A program made the position numbers and the translations under genes. A DNA stretch of 64,000 nucleotides, from the NCBI RefSeq assembly GCF_007827695.1, contig NZ_VITA01000024.1:1-64000 (forward strand). Reading direction: 5' to 3'. Positions 9,077 through 20,706 of this stretch are shown piece after piece; position 1 is the stretch's first letter; each line of letters begins with the position of its first letter. The notes beneath the pieces are model-generated. The model was not told the DNA's origin. It searched no databases and saw only the letters and a program-made list of their open reading frames with translations. Source of the stretch: Sinorhizobium medicae (lineage in GTDB: Bacteria; Pseudomonadota; Alphaproteobacteria; Rhizobiales; Rhizobiaceae).

Positions 9077-10888
9077 TTAGGCTGCTCTGCCATATGCCGG
9101 CTGCGCGCCCTCCTGCAGCCGGAACTGTCCGAGCAGCGCCTTCAACTCGCGGCTTTCCTGCGCCAGCGTCTGGCTTGCCGCGGTCGTCTCCTCGACCATG
9201 GCCGCATTCTGCTGCGTCATCTGATCCATGCTGTTGACGGCTGTGTTTACCTCCTGCAGTCCGGTTGCCTGTTCCCGAGCCGCGGTTGCGATGGAAGCCA
9301 CCTGTTCATTGACGCGGTTGACCAGGGACTCGATCTCCATCAGCGCGTCGCCCGTCGAGCGGACGAGTTCGACGCCGGCACCGACCTCCTTGACCGAAGT
9401 GGCTATCAGGTCCTTGATTTCCTTTGCCGCGCCGGCCGAGCGTTGTGCGAGCTCGCGAACCTCCTGGGCAACGACCGCGAAGCCGCGTCCGGCTTCCCCT
9501 GCCCGCGCCGCCTCGACGCCTGCATTGAGCGCGAGCAGGTTCGTCTGGAAGGCGATCTCGTCGATCACCCCGATGATCTGGCTGATCCGGCTGGACGACG
9601 CTTCGATCCGCCCCATGGCATCGATCGCATTGCGGACGATGCCGCCGGATTTCGCGGCACTCGCCTTCGTCTCGTCTACCATGTCGCGCGCTTCATGGGC
9701 GCGGTCCGACGCATGGCGTACGGTGGAGGTTATCTCATCAAGTGCGGCTGCCGTTTCCTCAAGAGCCGCCGCCTGCTGCTCCGTACGGCGCGACAGGTTG
9801 TTGGCCGCTTCCGAGATATCGGCGGCGCTGCCATGGACGATTTCGGTCGATTGGGAGATCGCGCCAATGACGTCGCGAAGCGCCGCGGCGGCCGTGTTGA
9901 AGTCGTCCTTGAGCTTGGTGTATTCCGGCGCGATCCGCGCGACCTCGGCGGTCAGGTCGCCGCTTGCCAGCCGCTCCAGAGCCGCCCCGAGTGTCTCCAT
10001 CGCCTCGGCCTGGATCGCGGCAGTCTTTCGCTGGAGCTCTTCATTGCCGCGCCGTTCGGAATCCAGACGGTCCTGCTGTTCCGCCTCGCGCGAACGAAGC
10101 TCTAATCGCTCCTTGACCGAGTCGCGCAACACGACCAGCACCTTCGCCATCTGCCCGATCTCGTCGGCGCGATCGGTTTCCGGAACATCCAGGGAAAGGT
10201 TCTCGTCCGCGATCGCCCGCATCGAGATCTTCAGCTTTTCGATGGGCCGGACCACGCTGCGCACGATAGCCAATGCCGCCATGAGGATCGCAAGCGCGGC
10301 CGCGGCCAGAATGCCGGCCATCTGCCATGCGCGCTCGCGGAACATGGCGGCGAGATCGTCGGCGTAAACACCGGTACCGACCACCCATCCCCAGGGCTCG
10401 AAACCGGCCACATGCGAATACTTAAGCACAGGCTCGTCCGCGCCGGGCTTCGGCCAGTAATAGTCGACGAAGCCCTTTCCATGTGCTTCAACCGTCTTCA
10501 CGAACTCAACGAACAGGAACTTGCCGTTTGGATCCTTGTTCTGCGTCAGGTCGGCGCCATCGAGTTCAGGTTTAATGGGATGCATCACCATTGTCGGATG
10601 CATATCGTTCACCCAGAAATAGCCGCTTTCCTGATAGCGCATAGCCCTGACCGCCTCCAGGGCGCGGCTCTGTGCTTCTTTGCGCGACACCCTTCCGGCC
10701 TTTTCCTGGCCGTGATAGGCATTGAACACTGTGATTGCGTTCTCGTTCATCGCCGCGAGCATGGCCTTCCGCTCGGCGACCAGCCTGTCCTGCGCCTGAA
10801 CCAGTCCGAAGGTCAGCGCCGCCGCCATCGTCAGCAGCGCAAACGCCACCAGCGCGTAAAGACGCGCCGAAATCCGAATTCTTCTCAT
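9077..10888 (-). CDS. Methyl-accepting chemotaxis protein with Cache sensor
   Basis: A 603-residue chemoreceptor from the ATG at 10888. A TM helix at about 10-32 is followed by a periplasmic single Cache domain ([28 protein letters not shown]), a second TM near 190-210, a HAMP domain, and a long signalling domain with the hairpin tip [21 protein letters not shown] split over residues around 470. There is no C-terminal CheR pentapeptide (it ends AYGRAA). Cache_2 domains often bind small carboxylic acids; the ligand here is unknown. Monocistronic, with a strong hairpin downstream. Confidence 0.93.
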   Translation of the reverse strand: MRRIRISARLYALVAFALLTMAAALTFGLVQAQDRLVAERKAMLAAMNENAITVFNAYHGQEKAGRVSRKEAQSRALEAVRAMRYQESGYFWVNDMHPTMVMHPIKPELDGADLTQNKDPNGKFLFVEFVKTVEAHGKGFVDYYWPKPGADEPVLKYSHVAGFEPWGWVVGTGVYADDLAAMFRERAWQMAGILAAAALAILMAALAIVRSVVRPIEKLKISMRAIADENLSLDVPETDRADEIGQMAKVLVVLRDSVKERLELRSREAEQQDRLDSERRGNEELQRKTAAIQAEAMETLGAALERLASGDLTAEVARIAPEYTKLKDDFNTAAAALRDVIGAISQSTEIVHGSAADISEAANNLSRRTEQQAAALEETAAALDEITSTVRHASDRAHEARDMVDETKASAAKSGGIVRNAIDAMGRIEASSSRISQIIGVIDEIAFQTNLLALNAGVEAARAGEAGRGFAVVAQEVRELAQRSAGAAKEIKDLIATSVKEVGAGVELVRSTGDALMEIESLVNRVNEQVASIATAAREQATGLQEVNTAVNSMDQMTQQNAAMVEETTAASQTLAQESRELKALLGQFRLQEGAQPAYGRAA

Positions 10889-11097
10889 CCCCTGCCTCCA
10901 TTCCGAGGCGTGCAGATTATAAGTAGCTATTTGCAAAGCTCCTAACAAACGATCACTAGATTTGAGGATGCTCGAATTAACGAAGAAACCACCACGCGCC
11001 CTGCCTTCACGTTTCAGCGTGGAATTGTTCCGAGTGCCCTTTGCTCGCGCCGGAGCGGTGCGCTAAAGCTTTTGTCGCAACAGGGAGACAGGGCCGA

Positions 11098-11487
11098 ATG
11101 ACCGCAGCGAACAAGCCGAACGGCGAACTGACCTTGCGCACGCTCGCAATGCCCGGGGACGCCAATGCCGCCGGCGACATCTTCGGCGGCTGGGTCATGG
11201 CGCAGATGGACCTTTCCTGCGGCATACGGGCCGCCGAACGCGCCAGGGGGCGCGTGGTGACTGCGGCCGTGAAGGAAATGGCCTTTGCGTTGCCGGTGAA
11301 GATCGGCGACACGCTCTGCATCTATACCGATATCATCAAGGTCGGCCGGACGTCGATGACGCTGAAGGTCGAGGCTTGGGCACAGCGTTACCTCTCGCAG
11401 GTCATGGACAAGGTCACGGATGCGATCTTCGTGATGGTCGCGCTCGACTCGTCCGGCAAGCCGACGCCGGTTCCTGCCGAGGAATAG
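11098..11487 (+). CDS. Acyl-CoA thioesterase, YciA-like hotdog fold
   Basis: A 129-residue single hotdog-domain protein. The motif LAMPGDANAAGDIFGGWVMAQMD carries the catalytic Asp and is diagnostic of the YciA/acyl-CoA hydrolase family; here it starts near residue 17. It hydrolyses acyl-CoA to free acid and CoA. The start is the ATG at 11098; upstream in-frame starts lie in non-family sequence. The next gene begins 11 bases downstream, so they may be cotranscribed. Confidence 0.88.
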   Translation: MTAANKPNGELTLRTLAMPGDANAAGDIFGGWVMAQMDLSCGIRAAERARGRVVTAAVKEMAFALPVKIGDTLCIYTDIIKVGRTSMTLKVEAWAQRYLSQVMDKVTDAIFVMVALDSSGKPTPVPAEE

Positions 11488-11498
11488 GGGCCGAGTGC

Positions 11499-12089
11499 AT
11501 GGAGCACGTACAGCCCGATCCAGCGATCTTTTCTCATATTCGCGTCGTCATGGGCATGGTGATCAGCCTGTCGCTCGCGCGGCTCCTCAGCGGCATCGCG
11601 CTTTTCGTACAGCATCCGGGCAAGACGAAGGTCTACTGGATCCATCTCGGCTGGGTGCTGTTCATGTTCGTCTTCCTCGTCCATTTTTGGTGGTGGGAAT
11701 ATCACCTGCATTCGCTGGCGGTGATCGACGTAAGCGTCTACCTGTTCGTCATTCTTTATTGCTGCGTCTTCTTTCTGCTCTGCGTATTCCTCTTCCCGAC
11801 GACCCTCGACGACTATAGCGGCTACGAACATTATTTCATGTCCAGGCGAGCCTGGTTCTTTGGCTTTCTCGCCCTCGCATTTGCTGTAGACCTCATCGAC
11901 ACCGCCCTGAAGGGCAAGGCCTATTTCCATTCGTTCGGTGTGGAATATCCGCTGCGCAACGCGGCCTATATCGCCCTCTGCGTCATTGCCGCGGCGACAC
12001 CGAACCGCCGTTTCCATGCAATCTTTCTGGTGGGCGCCGTTCTCTACCAGCTCACATGGATGTATCGCGCCTTCGACCTCCTCGATTAA
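11499..12089 (+). CDS. Uncharacterised multi-pass membrane protein
   Basis: A 196-residue protein with about five to six hydrophobic helices, rich in Trp, Phe and Tyr (for example HFWWWEYH). It starts 11 bases after the thioesterase gene, at an ATG giving MEHVQPDP. No catalytic motif was recognised. Related proteins are common as hypothetical membrane proteins in Rhizobiales. Cotranscription with the thioesterase is possible but gives no clear functional clue. Confidence 0.75.
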   Translation: MEHVQPDPAIFSHIRVVMGMVISLSLARLLSGIALFVQHPGKTKVYWIHLGWVLFMFVFLVHFWWWEYHLHSLAVIDVSVYLFVILYCCVFFLLCVFLFPTTLDDYSGYEHYFMSRRAWFFGFLALAFAVDLIDTALKGKAYFHSFGVEYPLRNAAYIALCVIAAATPNRRFHAIFLVGAVLYQLTWMYRAFDLLD

Positions 12090-12126
12090 GATACTAAGTG
12101 CGGAATTGCCCCTTCACGGAGATGTC

Positions 12127-12480
12127 TCATCCCTTGAAAATGAAGGACGCCCCGAGTGCGATCAGCGCGAATCCGATGAGCTGATGCCAGCCGATCGGCT
12201 CCTTCAGCCAGAAAATCGAGAAGAGGACGAAAATCGTGAGCGTGATCACCTCCTGCATCGTCTTCAGCTGCGCCGCCGAATAAACCGCGTGCCCGATCCG
12301 GTTCGCCGGCACTGCCAACCAATATTCGAAGAAGGCGATCCCCCAGCTTGCGACGATGACGATATAGAGCGGCGACGAAGTGAACTTGAGGTGGCCATAC
12401 CAGGCGAAGGTCATGAAGACATTGGAGAGCAGCAGCAGGACGATGGGCCAGACATAGGCGGGGTTGACGGCAAATGGCAT
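12127..12480 (-). CDS. DMT-like DUF486 family membrane protein
   Basis: A 117-residue protein with four TM helices. NVFMTFAWYGHLK and ASWGIAFFEYWLAVPANRIG are the DUF486 signature, and FSIFWLKEPIGWHQLIGF resembles half of an EamA/DMT transporter. The start at 12480 (MPFAVNP) matches the family; the open frame to 12564 is not needed. Transport substrate unknown. Confidence 0.88.
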   Translation of the reverse strand: MPFAVNPAYVWPIVLLLLSNVFMTFAWYGHLKFTSSPLYIVIVASWGIAFFEYWLAVPANRIGHAVYSAAQLKTMQEVITLTIFVLFSIFWLKEPIGWHQLIGFALIALGASFIFKG

Positions 12481-12655
12481 CGGAAACCTCGGGAGAGCGC
12501 GAATCAATAGCTGAGAATGACCACGGGAAATATCGGCCGCAAGAGCTTCGATGGCCACTACCACGTCTTCGACCTGCCGAAAAACCGGCCGTCACGTTTC
12601 CCTTTTGTACTCGTTCCCCCTTCACTTTCGACCTGACTCTGTCCATATTCCCGGC

Positions 12656-15592
<2,937 letters not shown>

Positions 15593-15807
15593 ATAATAAC
15601 CGCCTCCGATCTTGGAGATGGCCGACGCAGGGGCGATGCACTGATCCGAGTGCCCAGGTGTGCGGCTCGCAAAAGCGTGAGTCTAACCCCTGTTTTTTAG
15701 GGATACCTCGAATTGATTAGCCCGACATAGCCGCTGAAACCAGTAGGTTTTTAGGGAACTTTTCCTCCAAATACTAATTTAGTCTCCACTAATTTAGGGA
15801 GGAAATC

Positions 15808-16452
15808 ATGAAGACCCTGGATATATTTCTTTCGACGACCGGCCTCGCTCTGATGACGGCCGGTTTTATGACAGCGGCAACGGTTCCGGCGCGCGCCCAG
15901 AACGTCGTGGGGCCAATGCTGGTGGCTGAGCAGTGCAGTCCTCTGACGGATGCGAATTATGAGGCCTGCTGCATGGCTCAGAACAGAGCCGAAATCCTGA
16001 CGGCCGAACAAATCAATCAGTGCCCGCCGCTCTCCACGGCTTCCATTGGAGGTGGCTTTTCCACGACAAACTCCGACAGCGGCCCGCGCAATCTGAACGG
16101 CGACAATGGTACCGGCGGTGGCGGTAGCGGCGGCGGCGGTGGCGGTGGCGGCGGCGGCGGTGGCGGCGGTGGCGGCGGCGGTGGTGGCGGCGATCCCGGC
16201 GGCGGCGGTGGCGGCGATCCCGGCGGCGGTGGTGGCGGCGATCCCGGCGGCGGTGGTGGCCAAGACAATGGCAAGGGTAATCAGGACCACGGCAAGGGCA
16301 ACCAGGACCACGGTAAAGGTAACCAAGACGACGGGAAAGGTGACCAGGACGATGGGAAAGGTGACCAGGACGACGGCAAGGGCAATCAGGACCGCGGCCT
16401 CAAAGGTAACCAGGACGACCATCATCGCGATGACGGCAAGTCGGGTGACTAA
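15808..16452 (+). CDS. Secreted glycine-rich protein with GKGNQD repeats
   Basis: A 214-residue protein with a signal peptide (cleavage near ARAQ, residues 28-31) and a cysteine-containing N-terminal domain (QCSPLTDANYEACC). A tract of about 50 nearly pure glycines (16108-16260) follows, with GGDPGGG inserts. The tail has about a dozen hexamer-like repeats of the form (H/D)GKG(N/D)QD. A good GGAGG-type RBS precedes the ATG. The repeats look flexible, hydrophilic and possibly cation binding; the function is not known. Confidence 0.75.
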   Translation: MKTLDIFLSTTGLALMTAGFMTAATVPARAQNVVGPMLVAEQCSPLTDANYEACCMAQNRAEILTAEQINQCPPLSTASIGGGFSTTNSDSGPRNLNGDNGTGGGGSGGGGGGGGGGGGGGGGGGGGGDPGGGGGGDPGGGGGGDPGGGGGQDNGKGNQDHGKGNQDHGKGNQDDGKGDQDDGKGDQDDGKGNQDRGLKGNQDDHHRDDGKSGD

Positions 16453-16539
16453 GCAGTAAATGCATTGGATTGCCTTGAATTCATAATCACGAAGCATACC
16501 GTGTCGGCACATCCTGGCCGGCACGGCACGGCGGGATCG

Positions 16540-17157
16540 TTATTCCGCCGCGTGCGCCTTCGCCTCCACCGCCTCCAACTCGTAGGAGTAACCCTCGAGC
16601 ATGGTGTAGGCTTGCTCGATCACTTCGATCTGGGCTTCAGTGTTCCTGATCGCCTCCACGATCGATTGGCTGCGGGCGCGCAGCATCGAGCCGAGCACAT
16701 CCGTCTCGGGGCGCCTGCCGAGGCGGTCGAGATGTTTGCGAACTCGGGAACGGTGGCGCTCCAACTCCAGGATGTGGAAGCGATTTTTGACGATGTCGTC
16801 GGAGAGCTTGCGCCGCATCGCCGCAACCGGGTCGAAGCTGCCCGGTTCACGCTCGTCGAGGATGAAATCATTCACGAGCGTCTCAAGCATCATCAGGCCC
16901 TTCAGGTCCTTCGGGTCGGCAAGCTGCGGATCATAGCCGGTGTCGTCGTAGACTTTGCGGCGGACCGGATCCTTCAGGAGTTCGTAGGCTGCCTGAAGCT
17001 TGCCGAATTGGTCGGCGTCCCCCCCACGGTCGGGATGCGCGGTTTTCACCGCACGGCGATAGGCCGTTCGGATCGCCCGTTCGTCAGCGTCGCGCTCAAT
17101 TCCAAGAAGGGCATAGGGATCGATCACGCCGGCCACCTGCTCATCGTCAATTTGCAT
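16540..17157 (-). CDS. J-domain (DnaJ-like) co-chaperone protein
   Basis: A 205-residue protein with an N-terminal J domain: YALLGIERDADERAIRTAYR, the HPD motif in TAHPDRGGD, and KLQAAYELLKDPVRRKVYDD. The C-terminal half is helical and charged, without the Gly/Phe or zinc-finger parts of DnaJ, so it is a type III J protein that would stimulate an Hsp70 ATPase. The start at 17157 is chosen because GGGAG lies 6 bases before it; the ATG at 17172 is possible. Confidence 0.85.
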   Translation of the reverse strand: MQIDDEQVAGVIDPYALLGIERDADERAIRTAYRRAVKTAHPDRGGDADQFGKLQAAYELLKDPVRRKVYDDTGYDPQLADPKDLKGLMMLETLVNDFILDEREPGSFDPVAAMRRKLSDDIVKNRFHILELERHRSRVRKHLDRLGRRPETDVLGSMLRARSQSIVEAIRNTEAQIEVIEQAYTMLEGYSYELEAVEAKAHAAE

Positions 17158-17656
17158 ATTCGTCTCCCGCATAGACCTACCGGTTCGCCGCTGCAGCAGC
17201 AAGCCCGTGAAGTGTCGAAGGGAACGCCCACGCTCAGCCCAATGCCCCGACGAAAATATGGTCTAAACGAGGCAATCCACGACATTCAGTCCGTGCAGCG
17301 ACGCCGCCAGGGGCGCAGAACCCAATGGCGAGACGCATCTGAACAGGTGCAAGATCGCAAGAACTTCCCCTTGCCTTTTTCGCCGAATACTGCCACTTTT
17401 GTTTCTGTTCGGGCGTTTTCAATCCCGGAGACTGGACTTTCGCTTTGAGCCTGGCTTGCCGCCGGGACAGCCGCAAGCGGCATCGTAGACGTCTTTTCCC
17501 CGATATCGTGACCACTCGACGCCTTTCAGCGGATTCGCTGAAGACGATATGTTCGCTTCCTTCCGGGGGCGCGGACACACTACATAAAGCAACCGATGCG
17601 TGATAATGAAGCGCAGGGTTGCGGCAAAGACAGACTGAAGGAAAAGGACTTCTTCC
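17158..17656. other. Non-coding stretch upstream of cspA
   Basis: About 500 bases with no convincing gene. The open frames on both strands here have unnatural composition and no family features. The last 100-150 bases before cspA probably hold its promoter and long 5' leader, as is usual for cold-shock genes; AAGGAAAAGGA lies just before the ATG. Confidence 0.5.
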
Positions 17657-17869
17657 ATGGCCACCAAAGGCATCGTCAAGTTTTTCAACCAGGACAAGGG
17701 TTTTGGTTTCATCACGCCGGAAGGCGGTTCGAAGGACGTTTTCGTCCACATCACCGCTGTCCAGGCCGCAGGTCTCACCACGTTGAACGATGGCCAGGAG
17801 GTCAGCTTCGACACGGAGCCGGATCGCATGGGCAAGGGCCCGAAGGCCGTCAACCTCCAGGCTCTCTAA
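17657..17869 (+). CDS. cspA: Cold-shock domain protein
   Basis: A 70-residue single cold-shock domain with both RNA-binding motifs, KGFGFITP (RNP1) and DVFVHI (RNP2), of standard CspA length. It binds single-stranded RNA or DNA as an RNA chaperone. It has a strong RBS (AAGGAAAAGGA), a long upstream leader and a Rho-independent terminator 22 bases after the stop. Confidence 0.96.
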   Translation: MATKGIVKFFNQDKGFGFITPEGGSKDVFVHITAVQAAGLTTLNDGQEVSFDTEPDRMGKGPKAVNLQAL

Positions 17870-17890
17870 GCCTTCGACAGAGCTTGAAAG

Positions 17891-17920
17891 AACGGCGCTT
17901 CGCAAGAGGCGCCGTTTTGT
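17891..17920 (+). terminator. Rho-independent terminator of cspA
   Basis: Arms AACGGCGC (17891-17898) and GCGCCGTT (17909-17916) form a perfect stem followed by TTTTGT, 22 bases past the cspA stop. Confidence 0.8.
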
Positions 17921-17948
17921 ATTGGAGGGCCGCCCCGAACCGAAATCC

Positions 17949-19106
17949 CTACTCCGCCGCCTGCCTCGCCGTGAATGCTTGGAATACTGCATCGAAGGCG
18001 GTATGGATCACCTCCGGACCCGCGTCCTTGCGAGTGGCCCTGGTCGAGAGAATCTGGCGATAACGCCGGGCGCCGGGCCAGCCCTGAAAGAGCCCGACCA
18101 TATGGCGGGTGACGTGGATCAGCCGACCGCCGTTCTCGATATGCGCAGCCGCATAGTCTTCCATGACGTCGCGAACACCCGACCAGAATTCCAGCGACAG
18201 GTTGTGGTCACGATCGGAGAACCCGTCGGGATCCGTCGGCACGGCCGCGGCACCCGTCAGCGGGTGCCGGAAGTATCCATCGGCGGCCGTCAGAAGGCCA
18301 CTGTCGTGATAGGCCGCCCGGCCGAGCATCACGCCATCGAGAGGAGCGCCGCTCTTGATCTCGGTCGCAGCCTTCATGGCTTCCCCTGCAGGCAACGACC
18401 GCGGATCGAGATGCGACAGCGCCTGATCCAACCCTTGAAGCCCCCCATTGATGCCAATGAAAAGACTCTCATTTTCCGCCTTCAGCCGGTGGACGAGCCC
18501 GTAATCAAGCGGAGGAATCTCGCGGTTCTCTCTCGGGCTCAGCCCCTGCAGCCAAGCCTTGCGGGCATGCACCCAAACGCCATCCGTTCCCGCATCCTTG
18601 GCGCACTTGACGAGATCGCGAAGCGCCACTTCCGGATCCTGATCGTCGACGCCGATACGGCATTTGACCGTAACCGGAATCTCGACCGCCGCCTTCATCG
18701 CCGCGATGCAGTCGGCGACCAATGCGGGCTCCTGCATCAGACAGGCGCCGAAGGTGCCGGACTGCACCCGGTCTGAAGGGCAGCCTACATTCATGTTGAT
18801 TTCGTCGTAGCCGTAGGCTTCGCCTATCCTTGCAGCCTCCGCCATCTTCACCGGGTCGTTGCCGCCGAGCTGCAGCGCGACCGGATGTTCCGATGCGTCG
18901 TGGCCGAGCAGCTTTGCCCGGTCGCCGCGCAGGACCGCATCCGCGACGATCATCTCCGTATAAAGCAGGGCATGGCGCGAAAGCACGCGCGCGAAGAAGC
19001 GATAATGACGATCAGTCCAATCGATCATAGGCGCCACGGCAAAAACGGGACCATTGAAATACGCGGTTCTCTTCGCTCTTTCAGCAACTTGCGTTCTAAT
19101 CTTCAC
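17949..19106 (-). CDS. dusA: tRNA-dihydrouridine synthase A; 5' end reshaped by the integrated element
   Basis: A flavoenzyme reducing uridines 20/20a in the tRNA D-loop. The 385-residue protein has the FMN-binding start FAVAPMIDWTDRHYRFF, the catalytic Cys in NVGCPSDRVQSGTFGACLM, and HARKAWLQGLSP. The core is intact. The first 20 or so residues and the promoter come from beyond the conserved APMIDWTD block and were probably supplied by the inserted element, since an integrase gene starts 92 bases away in the opposite direction. Confidence 0.94.
   Translation of the reverse strand: MKIRTQVAERAKRTAYFNGPVFAVAPMIDWTDRHYRFFARVLSRHALLYTEMIVADAVLRGDRAKLLGHDASEHPVALQLGGNDPVKMAEAARIGEAYGYDEINMNVGCPSDRVQSGTFGACLMQEPALVADCIAAMKAAVEIPVTVKCRIGVDDQDPEVALRDLVKCAKDAGTDGVWVHARKAWLQGLSPRENREIPPLDYGLVHRLKAENESLFIGINGGLQGLDQALSHLDPRSLPAGEAMKAATEIKSGAPLDGVMLGRAAYHDSGLLTAADGYFRHPLTGAAAVPTDPDGFSDRDHNLSLEFWSGVRDVMEDYAAAHIENGGRLIHVTRHMVGLFQGWPGARRYRQILSTRATRKDAGPEVIHTAFDAVFQAFTARQAAE
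19011..19034. other. Candidate attachment site (attL side) in dusA
   Basis: These bases encode the invariant APMIDWTD of DusA. Integrases of the dusA-associated family recombine near the 5' end of dusA, and this is the conserved stretch closest to the integrase gene. The matching second copy would lie at the far element end, outside the window, so the exact core cannot be fixed here. Confidence 0.4.
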
Positions 19107-19156
19107 GTCACATTTGCTCTCATTTTTACGCTTTCTTGCTCATTTCCCTCGTGCTA

Positions 19157-19194
19157 GTGCTACATTGTAGCACTTAGAGAAGGCTGTGTAGCAC
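19157..19194. promoter_or_regulatory. Palindrome plus half-site just upstream of the integrase
   Basis: GTGCTACATTGTAGCAC (19157-19173) is an 8-1-8 palindrome. Its half TGTAGCAC recurs at 19187-19194, ending 5 bases before the integrase ATG, and GTGCTA also occurs at 19151-19156. This could be an operator controlling the integrase or an arm-type recombinase site. Confidence 0.5.
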
Positions 19195-19198
19195 TCAG

Positions 19199-20284
19199 AT
19201 GGGCACGATAACCGAGCGAAAAAGCAAGAACGGGAAGAAATCTTATACAGCGCAGATCCGCTTAAAGCGAGATAAGGTGGTCGTCCATTCGGAATCACAG
19301 ACGTTCGAGCGCAAGGCAGTGGCAACCGCTTGGATAAAGAAGAGGGAAACCGAGCTAAGGGAACCGGGCGCCATCGACCGCCTGAAAGAGAATTCCACCC
19401 TCGCCCACGCCATCGATCGCTATATCAAAGAGAGCAGGAAAAAGATCGGCCGGACCAAGGCGCAGGTGCTCGCCAAGATCAAGGACGAGTTCGAAATCGC
19501 CAACATGGCATGCAAGGAAATTGAGAGCGCCGACATCGTCAAGTTCGCCACGGAGCTCTCTCACGGGCGACAGCCCCAGACGGTCGGCAACTACATTTCG
19601 CACCTGTCCAGCATTTTCGCAATCGCTCGGCCGGCGTGGAAGATCGATCTGGACTATTCGGCGATGGAGGACGCCCAGGTTGTGCTGAAGCGTCTAGGCC
19701 TGATAGCGAAATCAACGCAGCGCGACCGTCGCCCCACGCTCGAGGAGCTTGGGAAGCTGATGGAGCATTACAGCGATCGCGAGACCCGCTACGCCGCACA
19801 CATTCCCATGCGCCGGCTGATCGCCTTCGCGATTTTCTCGACCCGCCGTCAGGAGGAGATTTCCCGCATCACCTGGTCCGACTATGAGGACGAAAACAAG
19901 CGCGTGCTCGTCAGGGACATGAAGAATCCAGGCGAGAAGATCGGTAACGACGTGTGGTGCGATCTACCGCCGGAAGCAATTCGCATAATCGCTGCTATGC
20001 CACGCACCAAGGTAAAAGAAATCTTCCCCTACGAGGCGAGGAGCGTCAGCGCGTCCTTTACCAGAGCGTGCAGCCTTCTTGGGATCGAGGATCTGCATTT
20101 CCACGATCTGCGTCACGAAGGCGTTTCGCGACTGTTTGAGCTTGGCTGGAATATTCCCCACGTCGCCACCGTCTCCGGCCACCGCTCCTGGAATTCGCTG
20201 AAACGCTACTCTCACATCAAGCAGCGCGGTGACAAGTACGAGGGCTGGAAGTGGTTGGACATCGTCGCCCCAGCGAAACAGTAG
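19199..20284 (+). CDS. int: Tyrosine recombinase (prophage integrase), dusA-associated type
   Basis: A 361-residue phage integrase. An N-terminal arm-binding region (KSKNGKKSYTAQIRLKR) precedes a SAM-like core-binding domain. The catalytic residues are visible: Arg in IFSTRRQEEISRITW, the HxxR box in HDLRHEGVSRL, a His in SGHRSW and the nucleophile Tyr in LKRYSHI near residue 339. Its position, divergent from the 5' end of dusA, is typical of the integrase family that targets dusA. A palindromic site lies just before the start. Confidence 0.93.
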   Translation: MGTITERKSKNGKKSYTAQIRLKRDKVVVHSESQTFERKAVATAWIKKRETELREPGAIDRLKENSTLAHAIDRYIKESRKKIGRTKAQVLAKIKDEFEIANMACKEIESADIVKFATELSHGRQPQTVGNYISHLSSIFAIARPAWKIDLDYSAMEDAQVVLKRLGLIAKSTQRDRRPTLEELGKLMEHYSDRETRYAAHIPMRRLIAFAIFSTRRQEEISRITWSDYEDENKRVLVRDMKNPGEKIGNDVWCDLPPEAIRIIAAMPRTKVKEIFPYEARSVSASFTRACSLLGIEDLHFHDLRHEGVSRLFELGWNIPHVATVSGHRSWNSLKRYSHIKQRGDKYEGWKWLDIVAPAKQ

Positions 20285-20471
20285 TGGTCCCGGAGAGCCC
20301 AATTAACGTTTTGAAAACGTTTCGGTTTTTTTCTAACGCTCGTTCCCCTATTTGTTCTCGGGTTTTCTCTCCGCGTCCCGTATCGTCTCGTGCGGGTTTT
20401 CTAATAACTGCGGCGGTCTGCCGTAGCTGGTCGGGGATTAAAATCGCGCCATCTATTTGAAATAGATTGTG

Positions 20472-20631
20472 TTAGTGCGCGCCTTCGATCTCGCGGCGCG
20501 CGGCATTGGCCAGAAAGGCCGAGCGGGTCAGAGAGCGATCCTTCGCCGCCTCGTCGATTGCCCTGAGCAGACCGCGTTCGAAGGTGACGTTGACGCGCAC
20601 AACAGCCGGGTGTAACTCCGGTCGGGCTACG
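20472..20631 (-). pseudogene. 3' remnant of a hicB-like antitoxin gene
   Basis: A frame running from a stop at about 20632 down to TAA 20474-20472 encodes a ribbon-helix-helix C-terminus (RVNVTFERGLLRAIDEAA, then SLTRSAFLANAARREI) typical of HicB antitoxins. The N-terminal part is missing, and no hicA is seen. Repeats resembling an insertion sequence end abut the break, suggesting the gene was cut by a transposition or deletion. Confidence 0.65.
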
Positions 20632-20658
20632 CCCTCCCTTGTTCACACCCCCGCCGCC

Positions 20659-20688
20659 GAGTCTCATCCTGATTGACGCTGAGTCTCA
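20659..20688. repeat. Paired GAGTCTCA repeat, probable insertion-sequence end
   Basis: GAGTCTCA occurs at 20659-20666 and 20681-20688, 22 bases apart. Spaced short repeats at a terminus are a feature of IS21-type elements, and an istB remnant is found 2 kb away. The element itself is absent. Confidence 0.4.
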
Positions 20689-20706
20689 CCTTGGTTGTCC
20701 GCGCAA

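Noticed and set aside
16108..16260. Repeated GGCGGT units suggesting a CRISPR-like or tandem array
   Set aside because: They are glycine codons within a secreted protein; no spacers or conserved repeat units of CRISPR type.
17234..17992. 252-codon minus-strand frame across cspA
   Set aside because: It covers the cold-shock gene in antisense and lacks any family feature.
19107..19198. tRNA gene as the attachment site
   Set aside because: No cloverleaf-like sequence is present; the insertion is next to dusA instead.
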